Of a stretch of 5,623 nt of DNA, positions 1 through 5,533 are shown one piece after another. Below the pieces are notes generated by a model that worked only from the letters and a program-made list of their open reading frames with translations, was not told the origin of the DNA and did no database searches. The translations under genes were made by a program, and so were the position numbers. The DNA lies in assembly GCA_900554935.1 (NCBI GenBank), contig USJF01000093.1, positions 1-5,623 of the forward strand. Reading direction: 5' to 3'. This stretch comes from an uncultured Porphyromonas sp. GTDB taxonomy: Bacteria; Bacteroidota; Bacteroidia; Bacteroidales; Porphyromonadaceae. Within the stretch, counting starts at the first letter, position 1; each line of letters opens with the position of its first letter.

Positions 1-395
1 TGCGACATCTGGGGCGTGCTATGAAGGTACTGCTCCTAGGGTGTGGCGCTACGATGCTCCTGGGGATGCTCTTAGTGGTGCCTCGTGTGGAGGCGTACAG
101 CCAGAGGGCGCTAGTGGACTTTTGTGTAGCTAGGCGGGGGGAGGTGTGTTACATCTATCCTCTTTTCAAGAGCTATGCGCACTACTTCTACAGTGACCGC
201 AGACCCGAAAATAACTGTGACGATAAGGAGTATCTGATGCACGGGGAGCTGGATCGGCCAGCCTACTTTGTGGTGCGCCTCTACGAGGGGGCGGAGGAGG
301 AGCTGATGTCTGAGTGTCCCGAGGCGACTAGGCTCTATACGAAGAATGGCTTTGGCTTTTATGTAAGGTATCCTAAAAGAACTAACAACGATTAA
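1..395 (+). CDS. C-terminal fragment of an ArnT/PMT-like (GT39/GT83-type) membrane glycosyltransferase; 5' end outside window
   Basis: The reading frame is open from the window edge (first full codon at position 3), so the ATG at 21 is probably an internal Met and this is the tail of a longer gene. Seen: one hydrophobic segment (Leu/Gly/Val-rich, codons about 21-80) followed by a soluble domain of about 100 residues with PRVEAYSQ, FKSYAHYFY and, near the end, LYTKNGFGFYVRYP. From memory of the family, many Bacteroidetes ArnT-like transferases end with a last membrane helix and a soluble tail carrying a similar YSQ...KSYAHxFY...KNGF pattern. Such enzymes take a sugar from a polyprenyl-phosphate carrier and attach it to lipid A, another glycan or protein on the outer face of the inner membrane. 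The next gene, a polyprenyl-phosphate-sugar-synthase-like GT2, starts 4 bases after this stop, which supports a donor/transferase pair. The catalytic N-terminal half is not visible, so substrate is unknown. The alternative, a complete 124-residue secreted protein starting at 21, is less likely. Confidence 0.68.
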   Translation, partial: RHLGRAMKVLLLGCGATMLLGMLLVVPRVEAYSQRALVDFCVARRGEVCYIYPLFKSYAHYFYSDRRPENNCDDKEYLMHGELDRPAYFVVRLYEGAEEELMSECPEATRLYTKNGFGFYVRYPKRTNND

Positions 396-399
396 TGAT

Positions 400-1140
400 A
401 TGATCAATGGAAAGAAAATAGTGGTGGTGATGCCAGCCTACAACGCAGAGAAAACACTGGAGATGACCTACAATGAAATCCCTATGGATATCGTGGATGA
501 GGTGATCCTCACGGATGACCATAGTGGGGATAATACGCTCGAGGTAGCTAATAGGCTCGGCATAGGGGAGGTGATACGGCATGAGCAAAATAAAGGCTAT
601 GGAGCCAACCAAAAGACCTGCTACAACAGGGCTCTGGAACTGGGTGCGGACATCGTAATCATGGTACACCCAGACTATCAATACACGCCAAAGCTGATCC
701 CCTCTATCGCCTATATGATTGCCGAGGGGGTCTATCCTGCTGTACTGGCATCGCGCATCTTGGGGAAGGGGGCTTTGAGGGGTGGTATGCCGATGATCAA
801 GTACCTCTCGAACCGCTTCCTTACCTTCTTTCAAAACATTTTGCTGAATCAAAAGTTATCGGAGTACCACTCTGGCTATCGTGCCTTTTCGCGGGAGGTG
901 CTGGAGGCGATCGATTACAATAGCAATTCGGACGACTTTATCTTTGACAATCAGATGCTGGCGCAGATATTCTATGCTGGCTTTGAGATCGGGGAGATGA
1001 CTTGCCCTACGAAGTACTTTGATGATGCCTCCTCTATCAACCTGAAGCGAAGCTTTGTCTATGGTTTTGGTGTGCTGGGGGTATCTATACGATACAGGCT
1101 GGCGAAGTGGGGGCTTTGGAAGGATAAGCGATGGAGGTAA
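400..1140 (+). CDS. Family 2 glycosyltransferase, polyprenyl-phosphate sugar synthase (DPM1)-like
   Basis: A complete 246-residue GT-A fold enzyme. Visible motifs: the nucleotide-binding start VVVMPAYNAEKTL (residues 8-20), the acidic loop TDDHSGDNT (38-46), NKGYGANQKTCYNRAL (64-79), the DxD-like metal/nucleotide site written here as HPDYQYTP (90-97), SEYHSGYRAFSREVL (154-168) and DDFIFDNQML (178-187). This pattern is typical of small bacterial GT2 proteins related to dolichol-phosphate mannose synthase, which move a sugar from a nucleotide donor to a polyprenyl phosphate at the cytoplasmic face. No membrane helix follows the catalytic domain, unlike ArnC or GtrB, so it would act as a soluble or peripheral enzyme. 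The ATG at 400 is chosen because it lies 4 bases after the upstream stop and just before the first beta strand. The start lacks a clear Shine-Dalgarno sequence and is probably translated by coupling. The ArnT-like gene before it is the natural user of its product. The sugar and lipid are inferred only by class. Confidence 0.88.
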   Translation: MINGKKIVVVMPAYNAEKTLEMTYNEIPMDIVDEVILTDDHSGDNTLEVANRLGIGEVIRHEQNKGYGANQKTCYNRALELGADIVIMVHPDYQYTPKLIPSIAYMIAEGVYPAVLASRILGKGALRGGMPMIKYLSNRFLTFFQNILLNQKLSEYHSGYRAFSREVLEAIDYNSNSDDFIFDNQMLAQIFYAGFEIGEMTCPTKYFDDASSINLKRSFVYGFGVLGVSIRYRLAKWGLWKDKRWR

Positions 1141-1141
1141 G

Positions 1142-1318
1142 GTGGTACAGAGTATTATCACATATCTTATAGTGGCGGTGGTGGCGCTCCTTATCGGTCG
1201 TCACCTATGGCGGATAGTGAAGCCTCGAAAGAGAGAGGTACCGGCTGGATGTGCGGGCTGTCCTTTGGCCGATTCTTGTCAAAAACATAAGATAAAAGGG
1301 AAGGAGGATGGCAAATAG
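1142..1318 (+). CDS. FeoB-associated Cys-rich membrane protein, 58 aa, GTG start
   Basis: Small single-pass protein. Starting at GTG 1142 it has one N-terminal membrane helix (about residues 3-19, ITYLIVAVVALLIG), a basic stretch RHLWRIVKPRKR on the cytoplasmic side, and the cluster GCAGCPLADSC with Cys37, Cys40 and Cys46 near a Lys-rich tail. The helix plus GCxGCxLxxxC architecture is that of the FeoB-associated Cys-rich family, usually found beside the ferrous iron transporter FeoB; its role is unproven, with metal handling suggested. The frame is open back to an ATG at 1055, but that start would add 29 unlike residues and overlap the glycosyltransferase by 86 bases. GTG 1142 gives the family-typical beginning, lies 1 base after the previous stop and has GGAGGT at 1133-1138, so translation is probably coupled. 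The close spacing to the motif is slightly short. No feoA or feoB is visible in the window. Confidence 0.82.
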   Translation: MVQSIITYLIVAVVALLIGRHLWRIVKPRKREVPAGCAGCPLADSCQKHKIKGKEDGK

Positions 1319-1354
1319 TGGGGCTAAGAAGGGGAATATCTAAATAAAAAAAGT

Positions 1355-1362
1355 TATCTTTG
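1355..1362 (+). promoter_or_regulatory. Candidate -7 box (TAnnTTTG type) for the galactose operon
   Basis: TATCTTTG matches the Bacteroidetes -7 consensus TAnnTTTG, in an AT-rich stretch 65 bases before the galM start. A TTG-type -33 element is not seen at the expected distance (about 1331-1335 reads gggga), so the promoter would be weak or activator-dependent. No terminator separates it clearly from the upstream operon, so read-through transcription is also possible. Confidence 0.4.
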
Positions 1363-1382
1363 AGGGTATCATAATTAATAAT

Positions 1383-1409
1383 CTTATCCAGAGCCGAGCA
1401 ATGGATAAG
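1383..1409 (+). promoter_or_regulatory. Perfect 8-bp inverted repeat (hairpin) in the galM leader
   Basis: CTTATCCA (1383-1390) and TGGATAAG (1402-1409) are exact reverse complements around an 11-base loop. No T-run follows, so it is not a classical terminator. It sits inside the predicted leader of galM, 17 bases before the ATG. It could be an operator for a sugar-responsive regulator, an mRNA stability hairpin, or part of a translational switch (see findings). Function is inferred only. Confidence 0.5.
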
Positions 1410-1426
1410 GCCTTCAATTAAAGGAT

Positions 1427-2479
1427 ATGGATAAAGAAAGATTTAAGGGGAGGATAGATGGCAAGGAGGTGGCTCTGTACACGCTCACTAATGCCAATGG
1501 AATAGAGGTGGATATCACCAATCTAGGCGCAAAGCTGGTAGCGATAAGGGTGCCTGACCGAGAGGGGCGGAAGGTGGATGTCCTACTTGGGCACGACTCA
1601 CTACAAGATTATTTAGAGAGTGAAGAGGCTTACTTCGGAGCGATCTGTGGGCGGTATGCCAATAGAATTGCCAAGGGAAAGTTTTCCATTGATGGCCGAG
1701 AGTACGACCTGCTCATCAATAATGGCCCCAACGCACTCCACGGTGGCAAGAAGGGCTTCAATAGTGTGGTATGGACAGTAGAGCAAGCCACTGCTTCGGA
1801 GCTGGTACTCTCTTATCTCTCGAAGGATGGGGAGGAGGGTTATCCAGGCAATCTGAAAGTACAGGTAAGCTATGGTCTATGCCCTGTCACCAATAACTTT
1901 GCTATTGCATACGAAGCGACGACCGACAAGGCAACCGTGCTCAACCTCACCAACCATGCCTACTTCAACCTCTCTGGAGAGGGAGACCCTTCGGTGCACG
2001 ATCACTCTCTATTGATCAATGCAAAGGAGTACCTACCAACCGACGAGACGGCTATTCCCTACGGAAAGCCAGAAGCAGTAGCAGGCACTCCTTTTGACTT
2101 TAGAGAACCACATCTTATTGGCGAGCGTATAGATGCCGATATTGACCAGCTCAAGTGGGCAAGGGGGTATGACCATACTTTTATTCTTGATAAACCGCTA
2201 GGCGAAATGGGTCTTTGTGCAGTCTGCTCTAGTCCTAAGAGTGGCATTGAGATGACGATCAAGACCGACCAGCCGGGGATGCAACTCTATACAGGCAACT
2301 GGATGAGTGGGCAGATGCGTGGCAAGGGAGATAGCAGATATCCAGCACGCTCGGCGGTCTGCTTTGAGACGCAGCACTATCCCGATAGTCCTAATAAACC
2401 GGAGTACCCCTCTACCCTACTCCAGCCTGGGGAGACTTTTAGAAGTCAAACTATCTTTAGCTTTAAGACTATTGAGTAA
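1427..2479 (+). CDS. galM: Galactose mutarotase (aldose 1-epimerase)
   Basis: Complete 350-residue protein of normal family length; it interconverts the alpha and beta anomers of galactose and glucose, supplying the alpha anomer used by galactokinase. The galactose-mutarotase beta-sandwich signatures are in order: GRYANRIAKGKF (Arg80, substrate binding), NALHGGKKGFNSVVW (His105), LTNHAYFNLSG (His177, the expected catalytic acid), a YLPTDE...IPYG loop (202-213), GYDHTFIL (Asp249) and CFETQHYPDSPN with Glu314, the expected catalytic base. All key residues of the well-studied GalM enzymes are present at the expected spacing. There is no signal peptide or lipobox, so it is cytoplasmic, unlike the exported mutarotases found in some Bacteroidetes. 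The start at 1427 is preceded by AAGG (1421-1424), very close to the ATG. It leads the operon with the permease and galK. Confidence 0.95.
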   Translation: MDKERFKGRIDGKEVALYTLTNANGIEVDITNLGAKLVAIRVPDREGRKVDVLLGHDSLQDYLESEEAYFGAICGRYANRIAKGKFSIDGREYDLLINNGPNALHGGKKGFNSVVWTVEQATASELVLSYLSKDGEEGYPGNLKVQVSYGLCPVTNNFAIAYEATTDKATVLNLTNHAYFNLSGEGDPSVHDHSLLINAKEYLPTDETAIPYGKPEAVAGTPFDFREPHLIGERIDADIDQLKWARGYDHTFILDKPLGEMGLCAVCSSPKSGIEMTIKTDQPGMQLYTGNWMSGQMRGKGDSRYPARSAVCFETQHYPDSPNKPEYPSTLLQPGETFRSQTIFSFKTIE

Positions 2480-2512
2480 TATATTTATACTTTTTATAAT
2501 AGACTAAATCCA

Positions 2513-3952
2513 ATGACAACAACTACGAAACAAACTCAGCAAAACTACCTAGTACCATTCATCATCATGGTGGTTTTGATGGCGTTGGTGGGATTGATTA
2601 CCAATCTCAATCAGCAGTTCCAAGCGCCAATGAAGGCAGCTTACCTACTGCTTGGTGGCGCCAATGCCGATACCCTTGCGACATCGCTCAACTTTGCCTT
2701 TTTCCTCGCTTACCTAGTGATGGGCCCAGCGAGTGCCAATTTTATCAGCAAGAGGGGCTACAAACCGGCTCTACTTCTAGGGCTTAGTATTCTCTGCATC
2801 TCATTCCTTATTTATATGAGCTCTGCATGGGTATTTGACAATATCGATATCAATAACTTCCAAGGCTATATTAACGAAGCAAGAGGTATTGAGGATCTTA
2901 CCAAGCAACAAGGGTTAGCTCCTAGCGAAGCACTTCAAGTTGCTCAAGCACAAGCCGCACTTACAGGCAACTTCCAAGTCCAGGAGGTCAATGGAGAGTA
3001 CAATGGACTACTCTACACCAAGGGGATGGTGATTCCGATGGCTTACTGGGTATTCTTACTAGGTTCTTTTGTAGCTGGTACTGCGCTCACCTATCTACAG
3101 GCTGTGATCAATCCTTATATTGTAGCTTGTAACGTACAAGGCACTACGGGTGTTCAGCGTCAGAGCATCGCTGGGACTGGTAACTCTCTAATGACTACAC
3201 TAGGTCCAATCTTTGTCGCTTATGTGATCTTTAGTGGCAAGGATGGCCTGGATATCAACCTCAATAGCTTGTACATTCCATTCCTAGTACTTCTAGTACT
3301 TGTAGCTATTCTAGCACTCTCATTGACCAAGATTCACCTACCTGAGGTAGCTGGTGGAGGTGGTAAGAGTGAGCACCTTCCCGAGAGCATTTGGAGCTTT
3401 AGCCACCTTAAGCTTGGTTTGATCGCTCTCTTCTGCTACGTGGGTGTAGAGGTAAGTGTTGGTGCCAATGTGGTGCTATTTGCCCAAGGTGACCTCGGTT
3501 ATTCGCTCAAGCAGGCTGCACTAATGGCCTCTATCTACTGGGGCGGACTCCTTGTGGGTAGATTTGCGAGTAGCTTCCTAAATAATGTAAGTGCTCAACT
3601 ACAGCTTTTAGTAGCTTCGGCGGGTGCGATTGTACTGATTGCCCTCGCAATGGTAACGAAGATACCTTGGTTCCTCTGCGGTGTTGGTATCTTCCACTCC
3701 ATTATGTGGCCAGCCATCTTTGCACTTGCGATTGAGGGACTTGGCAGATACACTTCCAAGGCATCGGGTGTGCTGATGATGGGCTGCTTTGGTGGCGCCC
3801 TATTTCCTGTGATTCAGGGTGTGCTAAAGTCTACCATTGGTAGCTGGAACCCTACTTGGCTATTTGTAGTGCTCGGTGAGATATTTATCCTTTACTACGC
3901 ACTCTCGGGGCACAAGGTGAAGAAAACTGATTCTCGTTTAAATACCTTATAA
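2513..3952 (+). CDS. Glucose/galactose MFS permease (FHS family, FucP/GluP-like)
   Basis: A 479-residue major facilitator protein of the fucose-galactose-glucose:proton symporter type, with about 12 helices (roughly 13-31, 54-78, 85-106, 176-201, 222-240, 252-272, 299-324, 334-355, 363-381, 385-410, 415-438, 447-465). Family signs: NFAFFLAYLVMGPASANFISKRGYK over helices 2-3, LQAVINPYI (195-203), YVGVEVSVG (309-317), WGGLLVGRF (343-351), SIMWPAIFALAIEGLGRYTS (396-415) and FGGALFPVIQG (426-436). Its place between galM and galK makes galactose, and possibly glucose, the likely substrate. It is longer than E. coli FucP (438 aa) or Brucella GluP (412 aa). The extra length is mainly a hydrophilic stretch of about 65 residues (107-172) between helices 3 and 4, predicted periplasmic. 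It starts 33 bases after galM in an AT-rich gap with no Shine-Dalgarno sequence, and ends 10 bases before galK. The name gluP would be reasonable, but the substrate is not proven by sequence. Confidence 0.92.
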   Translation: MTTTTKQTQQNYLVPFIIMVVLMALVGLITNLNQQFQAPMKAAYLLLGGANADTLATSLNFAFFLAYLVMGPASANFISKRGYKPALLLGLSILCISFLIYMSSAWVFDNIDINNFQGYINEARGIEDLTKQQGLAPSEALQVAQAQAALTGNFQVQEVNGEYNGLLYTKGMVIPMAYWVFLLGSFVAGTALTYLQAVINPYIVACNVQGTTGVQRQSIAGTGNSLMTTLGPIFVAYVIFSGKDGLDINLNSLYIPFLVLLVLVAILALSLTKIHLPEVAGGGGKSEHLPESIWSFSHLKLGLIALFCYVGVEVSVGANVVLFAQGDLGYSLKQAALMASIYWGGLLVGRFASSFLNNVSAQLQLLVASAGAIVLIALAMVTKIPWFLCGVGIFHSIMWPAIFALAIEGLGRYTSKASGVLMMGCFGGALFPVIQGVLKSTIGSWNPTWLFVVLGEIFILYYALSGHKVKKTDSRLNTL

Positions 3953-3962
3953 GATTAAAGAT

Positions 3963-5120
3963 ATGAGAGATATAGAATTTGTAAGAAGTCGCTTTGTCAA
4001 GCACTTTGATGGCTCTACAGGATATATTTACTTTGCCTCTGGGCGAATCAATCTGATCGGTGAGCATACCGATTACAATGGTGGATTTGTATTTCCAGGA
4101 GCGGTAGAAAAGGGTATTTTAGCTGAGATTAAACCTAATGACACTCAGAAGGTAAGGGCTTATGCTATCGATCTGAAGGACTATGTAGAGTTTGATCTCA
4201 CTGATACAGAGGCACCTACTACAAGTTGGGCAAAGTATATCTACGGAGTGTGCAAAGAGATGGAGCAACTTGGCGTGGAGGTAAAGGGGTTTAATACCGC
4301 GTTCTCTGGCGATGTACCTCTGGGTGCAGGGATGTCTTCCTCGGCTGCATTGGAGAGTTGCTACTCCACTGCGATTAACGAATTATTTGGCGAGAAGAGG
4401 ATCGAGAAGATGGAGCTTGCCAAAGTGGGTCAGCGTACGGAGCATCATTATGTAGGGGTAAAATGTGGCATTATGGATCAATTTGCCTCTATCCACGGTA
4501 AGGAGGGAGCGTTGATGCGTCTCGACTGCCGTAGTATGGAGTTTAAGTACTTCCCATTTCACCCAGAGGGGTATAAGCTGGTGTTACTTGACACAGTAGT
4601 AAAGCACAATCTCGCTGATAGTGCCTACAATGACCGCCGCCACTCATGTGAGCGTGTAGTGGAGGTAATTCAGAAGGATCATCCAGATGTAACCTATCTA
4701 AGGGATGTACCGATGGAGCTACTTGAGAGCTACAAGGGCAAGGTATTGGACGAGGATTACAAGCGTGCCGAGTATGTGGTGGAGGAGATCCAACGCGTGC
4801 TGGACGTTTCGGAGGCTCTTGAAAAGGATGACTACGATACGGTAGGCAAGAAAATGTATGAGACGCACAAGGGGATGAGCCAACTCTATGAGGTGAGCTG
4901 TGAAGAGCTAGACTACCTCAATGAAGTGGCTATGGAGTGCGGAGTGACTGGTTCACGTGTAATGGGTGGTGGCTTCGGTGGTTGCACCATTAATCTAGTG
5001 AAGGAGGAGCTCCACGACCTATTTGTAGAGACGGCTAAGGAGCGATTTGCCAAGAAGTTTGGCCACGAACCTAAGGTCTACAACGTGGTTATCTCCGATG
5101 GGGCTCGTCGTATCGAGTAA
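3963..5120 (+). CDS. galK: Galactokinase
   Basis: Complete 385-residue GHMP kinase that phosphorylates alpha-D-galactose with ATP to galactose 1-phosphate, the first committed Leloir step, in the cytoplasm. The galactokinase signature GRINLIGEHTDYNGG lies at residues 27-41 (Arg28, Glu34, His35, Asp37). The ATP-binding GHMP motif PLGAGMSSSAALE is at 119-131. GIMDQFAS (169-176) carries Asp172, the expected catalytic aspartate. The third motif GSRVMGGGFGGCTINLV is at 330-346. LLDTVVKHNLADSAYNDRR (208-226) is also typical. Length is close to the E. coli enzyme (382 aa), and no key residue is missing. It follows the permease by 10 bases with only a weak AAAG before the ATG, so it is probably translated from the same transcript. 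The GEH-DYN signature and galM/permease context favour galactose over N-acetylgalactosamine or mevalonate-type substrates. A hairpin terminator follows the stop codon. Confidence 0.97.
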   Translation: MRDIEFVRSRFVKHFDGSTGYIYFASGRINLIGEHTDYNGGFVFPGAVEKGILAEIKPNDTQKVRAYAIDLKDYVEFDLTDTEAPTTSWAKYIYGVCKEMEQLGVEVKGFNTAFSGDVPLGAGMSSSAALESCYSTAINELFGEKRIEKMELAKVGQRTEHHYVGVKCGIMDQFASIHGKEGALMRLDCRSMEFKYFPFHPEGYKLVLLDTVVKHNLADSAYNDRRHSCERVVEVIQKDHPDVTYLRDVPMELLESYKGKVLDEDYKRAEYVVEEIQRVLDVSEALEKDDYDTVGKKMYETHKGMSQLYEVSCEELDYLNEVAMECGVTGSRVMGGGFGGCTINLVKEELHDLFVETAKERFAKKFGHEPKVYNVVISDGARRIE

Positions 5121-5142
5121 CCCTTACCCTATCATCATTAGC

Positions 5143-5183
5143 ATAAGGGCTTGCTAATTATTATTGAATTGGCAAGCCCTTAT
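5143..5183 (+). terminator. Hairpin transcription terminator of the galactose operon
   Basis: ATAAGGGCTTGC (5143-5154) pairs perfectly with GCAAGCCCTTAT (5172-5183). The stem continues inward through one T-G wobble and four A-T pairs, leaving a 7-base loop, so the full stem is about 17 bp. It starts 22 bases after the galK stop. The stretch behind it is only moderately T-rich (TTATTGG...TTCACTCTTT), so the U-tract is poor but the stem is strong. An alternative upstream pairing exists (see findings). Confidence 0.82.
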
Positions 5184-5445
5184 TGGATATCCTTCACTCT
5201 TTAAAATTCGAGCACTAATGGAGGTGTGGGGAGTGTCCCCAAAAGTGTGTAAGGCAGAATACCTCCTTGAACTGCAAAAGTACTTATTTTTGTCACTTTG
5301 CTTCCCATAAACAACAAAGATAGACCAAGAAGAGACTGTTGCACATTAGAGTTTAAACGTTTTGAGAATGTCGCACGAAACACTGGCATGTGCCAACATC
5401 ATTCTTGAGAAATTGCATTAGCGGGTGGAATATATGATAGAAAGC
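5184..5445. other. Intergenic stretch without a convincing gene; possible decayed repeat or mobile-element scar
   Basis: No supported coding region is seen. The only open frame is on the minus strand (5389 down to 5201); its last 35 codons begin with ATG at 5308-5306 and read MGSKVTKISTF... LPYTLLG, with no recognised domain. Structure: a palindrome GGATATCC (5185-5192), a small hairpin GGGGA-gtg-TCCCC (5228-5240) within a wider GGAGGT/ACCTCC pair (5220-5225, 5261-5266), minus-strand TAnnTTTG look-alikes at 5315-5322 and 5275-5282, and GAGACTGTTGCAC (5332-5344), which resembles in style the tips of several insertion sequences. Further right are TGGCA-tg-TGCCA (5384-5395) and an imperfect direct repeat around TTGAGAA (5362-5368, 5405-5411). 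None of these proves an element. Confidence 0.35.
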
Positions 5446-5459
5446 ACCTATTTATAGGT
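5446..5459. promoter_or_regulatory. Operator-like palindrome just upstream of the lipoprotein promoter
   Basis: ACCTAT-tt-ATAGGT is a perfect 6-bp inverted repeat around 2 bases. It ends 1 base before the TTG of the predicted -33 element, a place where activators or repressors commonly bind. The assignment is inferred from position and symmetry only. Confidence 0.4.
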
Positions 5460-5460
5460 A

Positions 5461-5491
5461 TTGCCATTATGATGAAAAGTGAGTACCTTTG
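5461..5491 (+). promoter_or_regulatory. Bacteroidetes-type promoter for the downstream lipoprotein gene
   Basis: TTG (5461-5463) and TACCTTTG (5484-5491) match the -33 TTG and -7 TAnnTTTG consensus of the Bacteroidetes primary sigma factor, with 20 bases between them, the normal spacing. Transcription would start a few bases after 5491, giving a leader of about 35-40 bases before the ATG at 5534. Confidence 0.65.
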
Positions 5492-5516
5492 TAAGTAGCG
5501 GTTAGATTTACTCACT
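5478..5516. repeat. 8-bp inverted repeat spanning the lipoprotein promoter -7 box and leader
   Basis: AGTGAGTA (5478-5485) and TACTCACT (5509-5516) are exact reverse complements separated by 23 bases. The left arm overlaps the first two bases of the -7 box, and the arms start 31 bases apart, about three helical turns. This suits a pair of half-sites for a regulator at DNA level. The left arm is upstream of the likely transcription start, so an RNA hairpin is unlikely. Confidence 0.5.
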
Positions 5517-5533
5517 AATTGCATAGAGGAAAT

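Noticed and set aside
21..395. Complete 124-aa secreted protein starting at ATG 21
   Set aside because: The frame stays open to the window edge, and the hydrophobic segment plus soluble tail resembles the C-terminus of ArnT-like transferases, so it was treated as a truncated gene.
1055..1141. Upstream extension of the FeoB-associated gene to ATG 1055 (87 aa)
   Set aside because: It would overlap the glycosyltransferase by 86 bases and add 29 residues that do not look like the family; GTG 1142 with GGAGGT in front gives the expected short protein.
111..1161. Minus-strand open frames at 111-407, 382-852 and 856-1161
   Set aside because: They lie opposite well-supported genes, overlap one another, and show no recognisable domains; they are shadows.
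1383..1409. Rho-independent terminator for the upstream operon
   Set aside because: The 8-bp stem is A/T-heavy with an 11-base loop and is followed by GCCTTCAATT rather than a T-run.
2059..2507. Small open frames inside or over the end of galM (minus 2059-2262, plus 2307-2507)
   Set aside because: They lie within a convincing galM and have no family features.
3885..4067. Minus-strand open frame over the permease-galK junction
   Set aside because: It is antisense to conserved coding sequence of both genes and has no recognisable features.
5201..5389. Minus-strand 62-aa open frame as a real gene
   Set aside because: Low-information sequence without a known domain or ribosome site, in a stretch with short inverted repeats; more likely a chance frame or part of a repeat.
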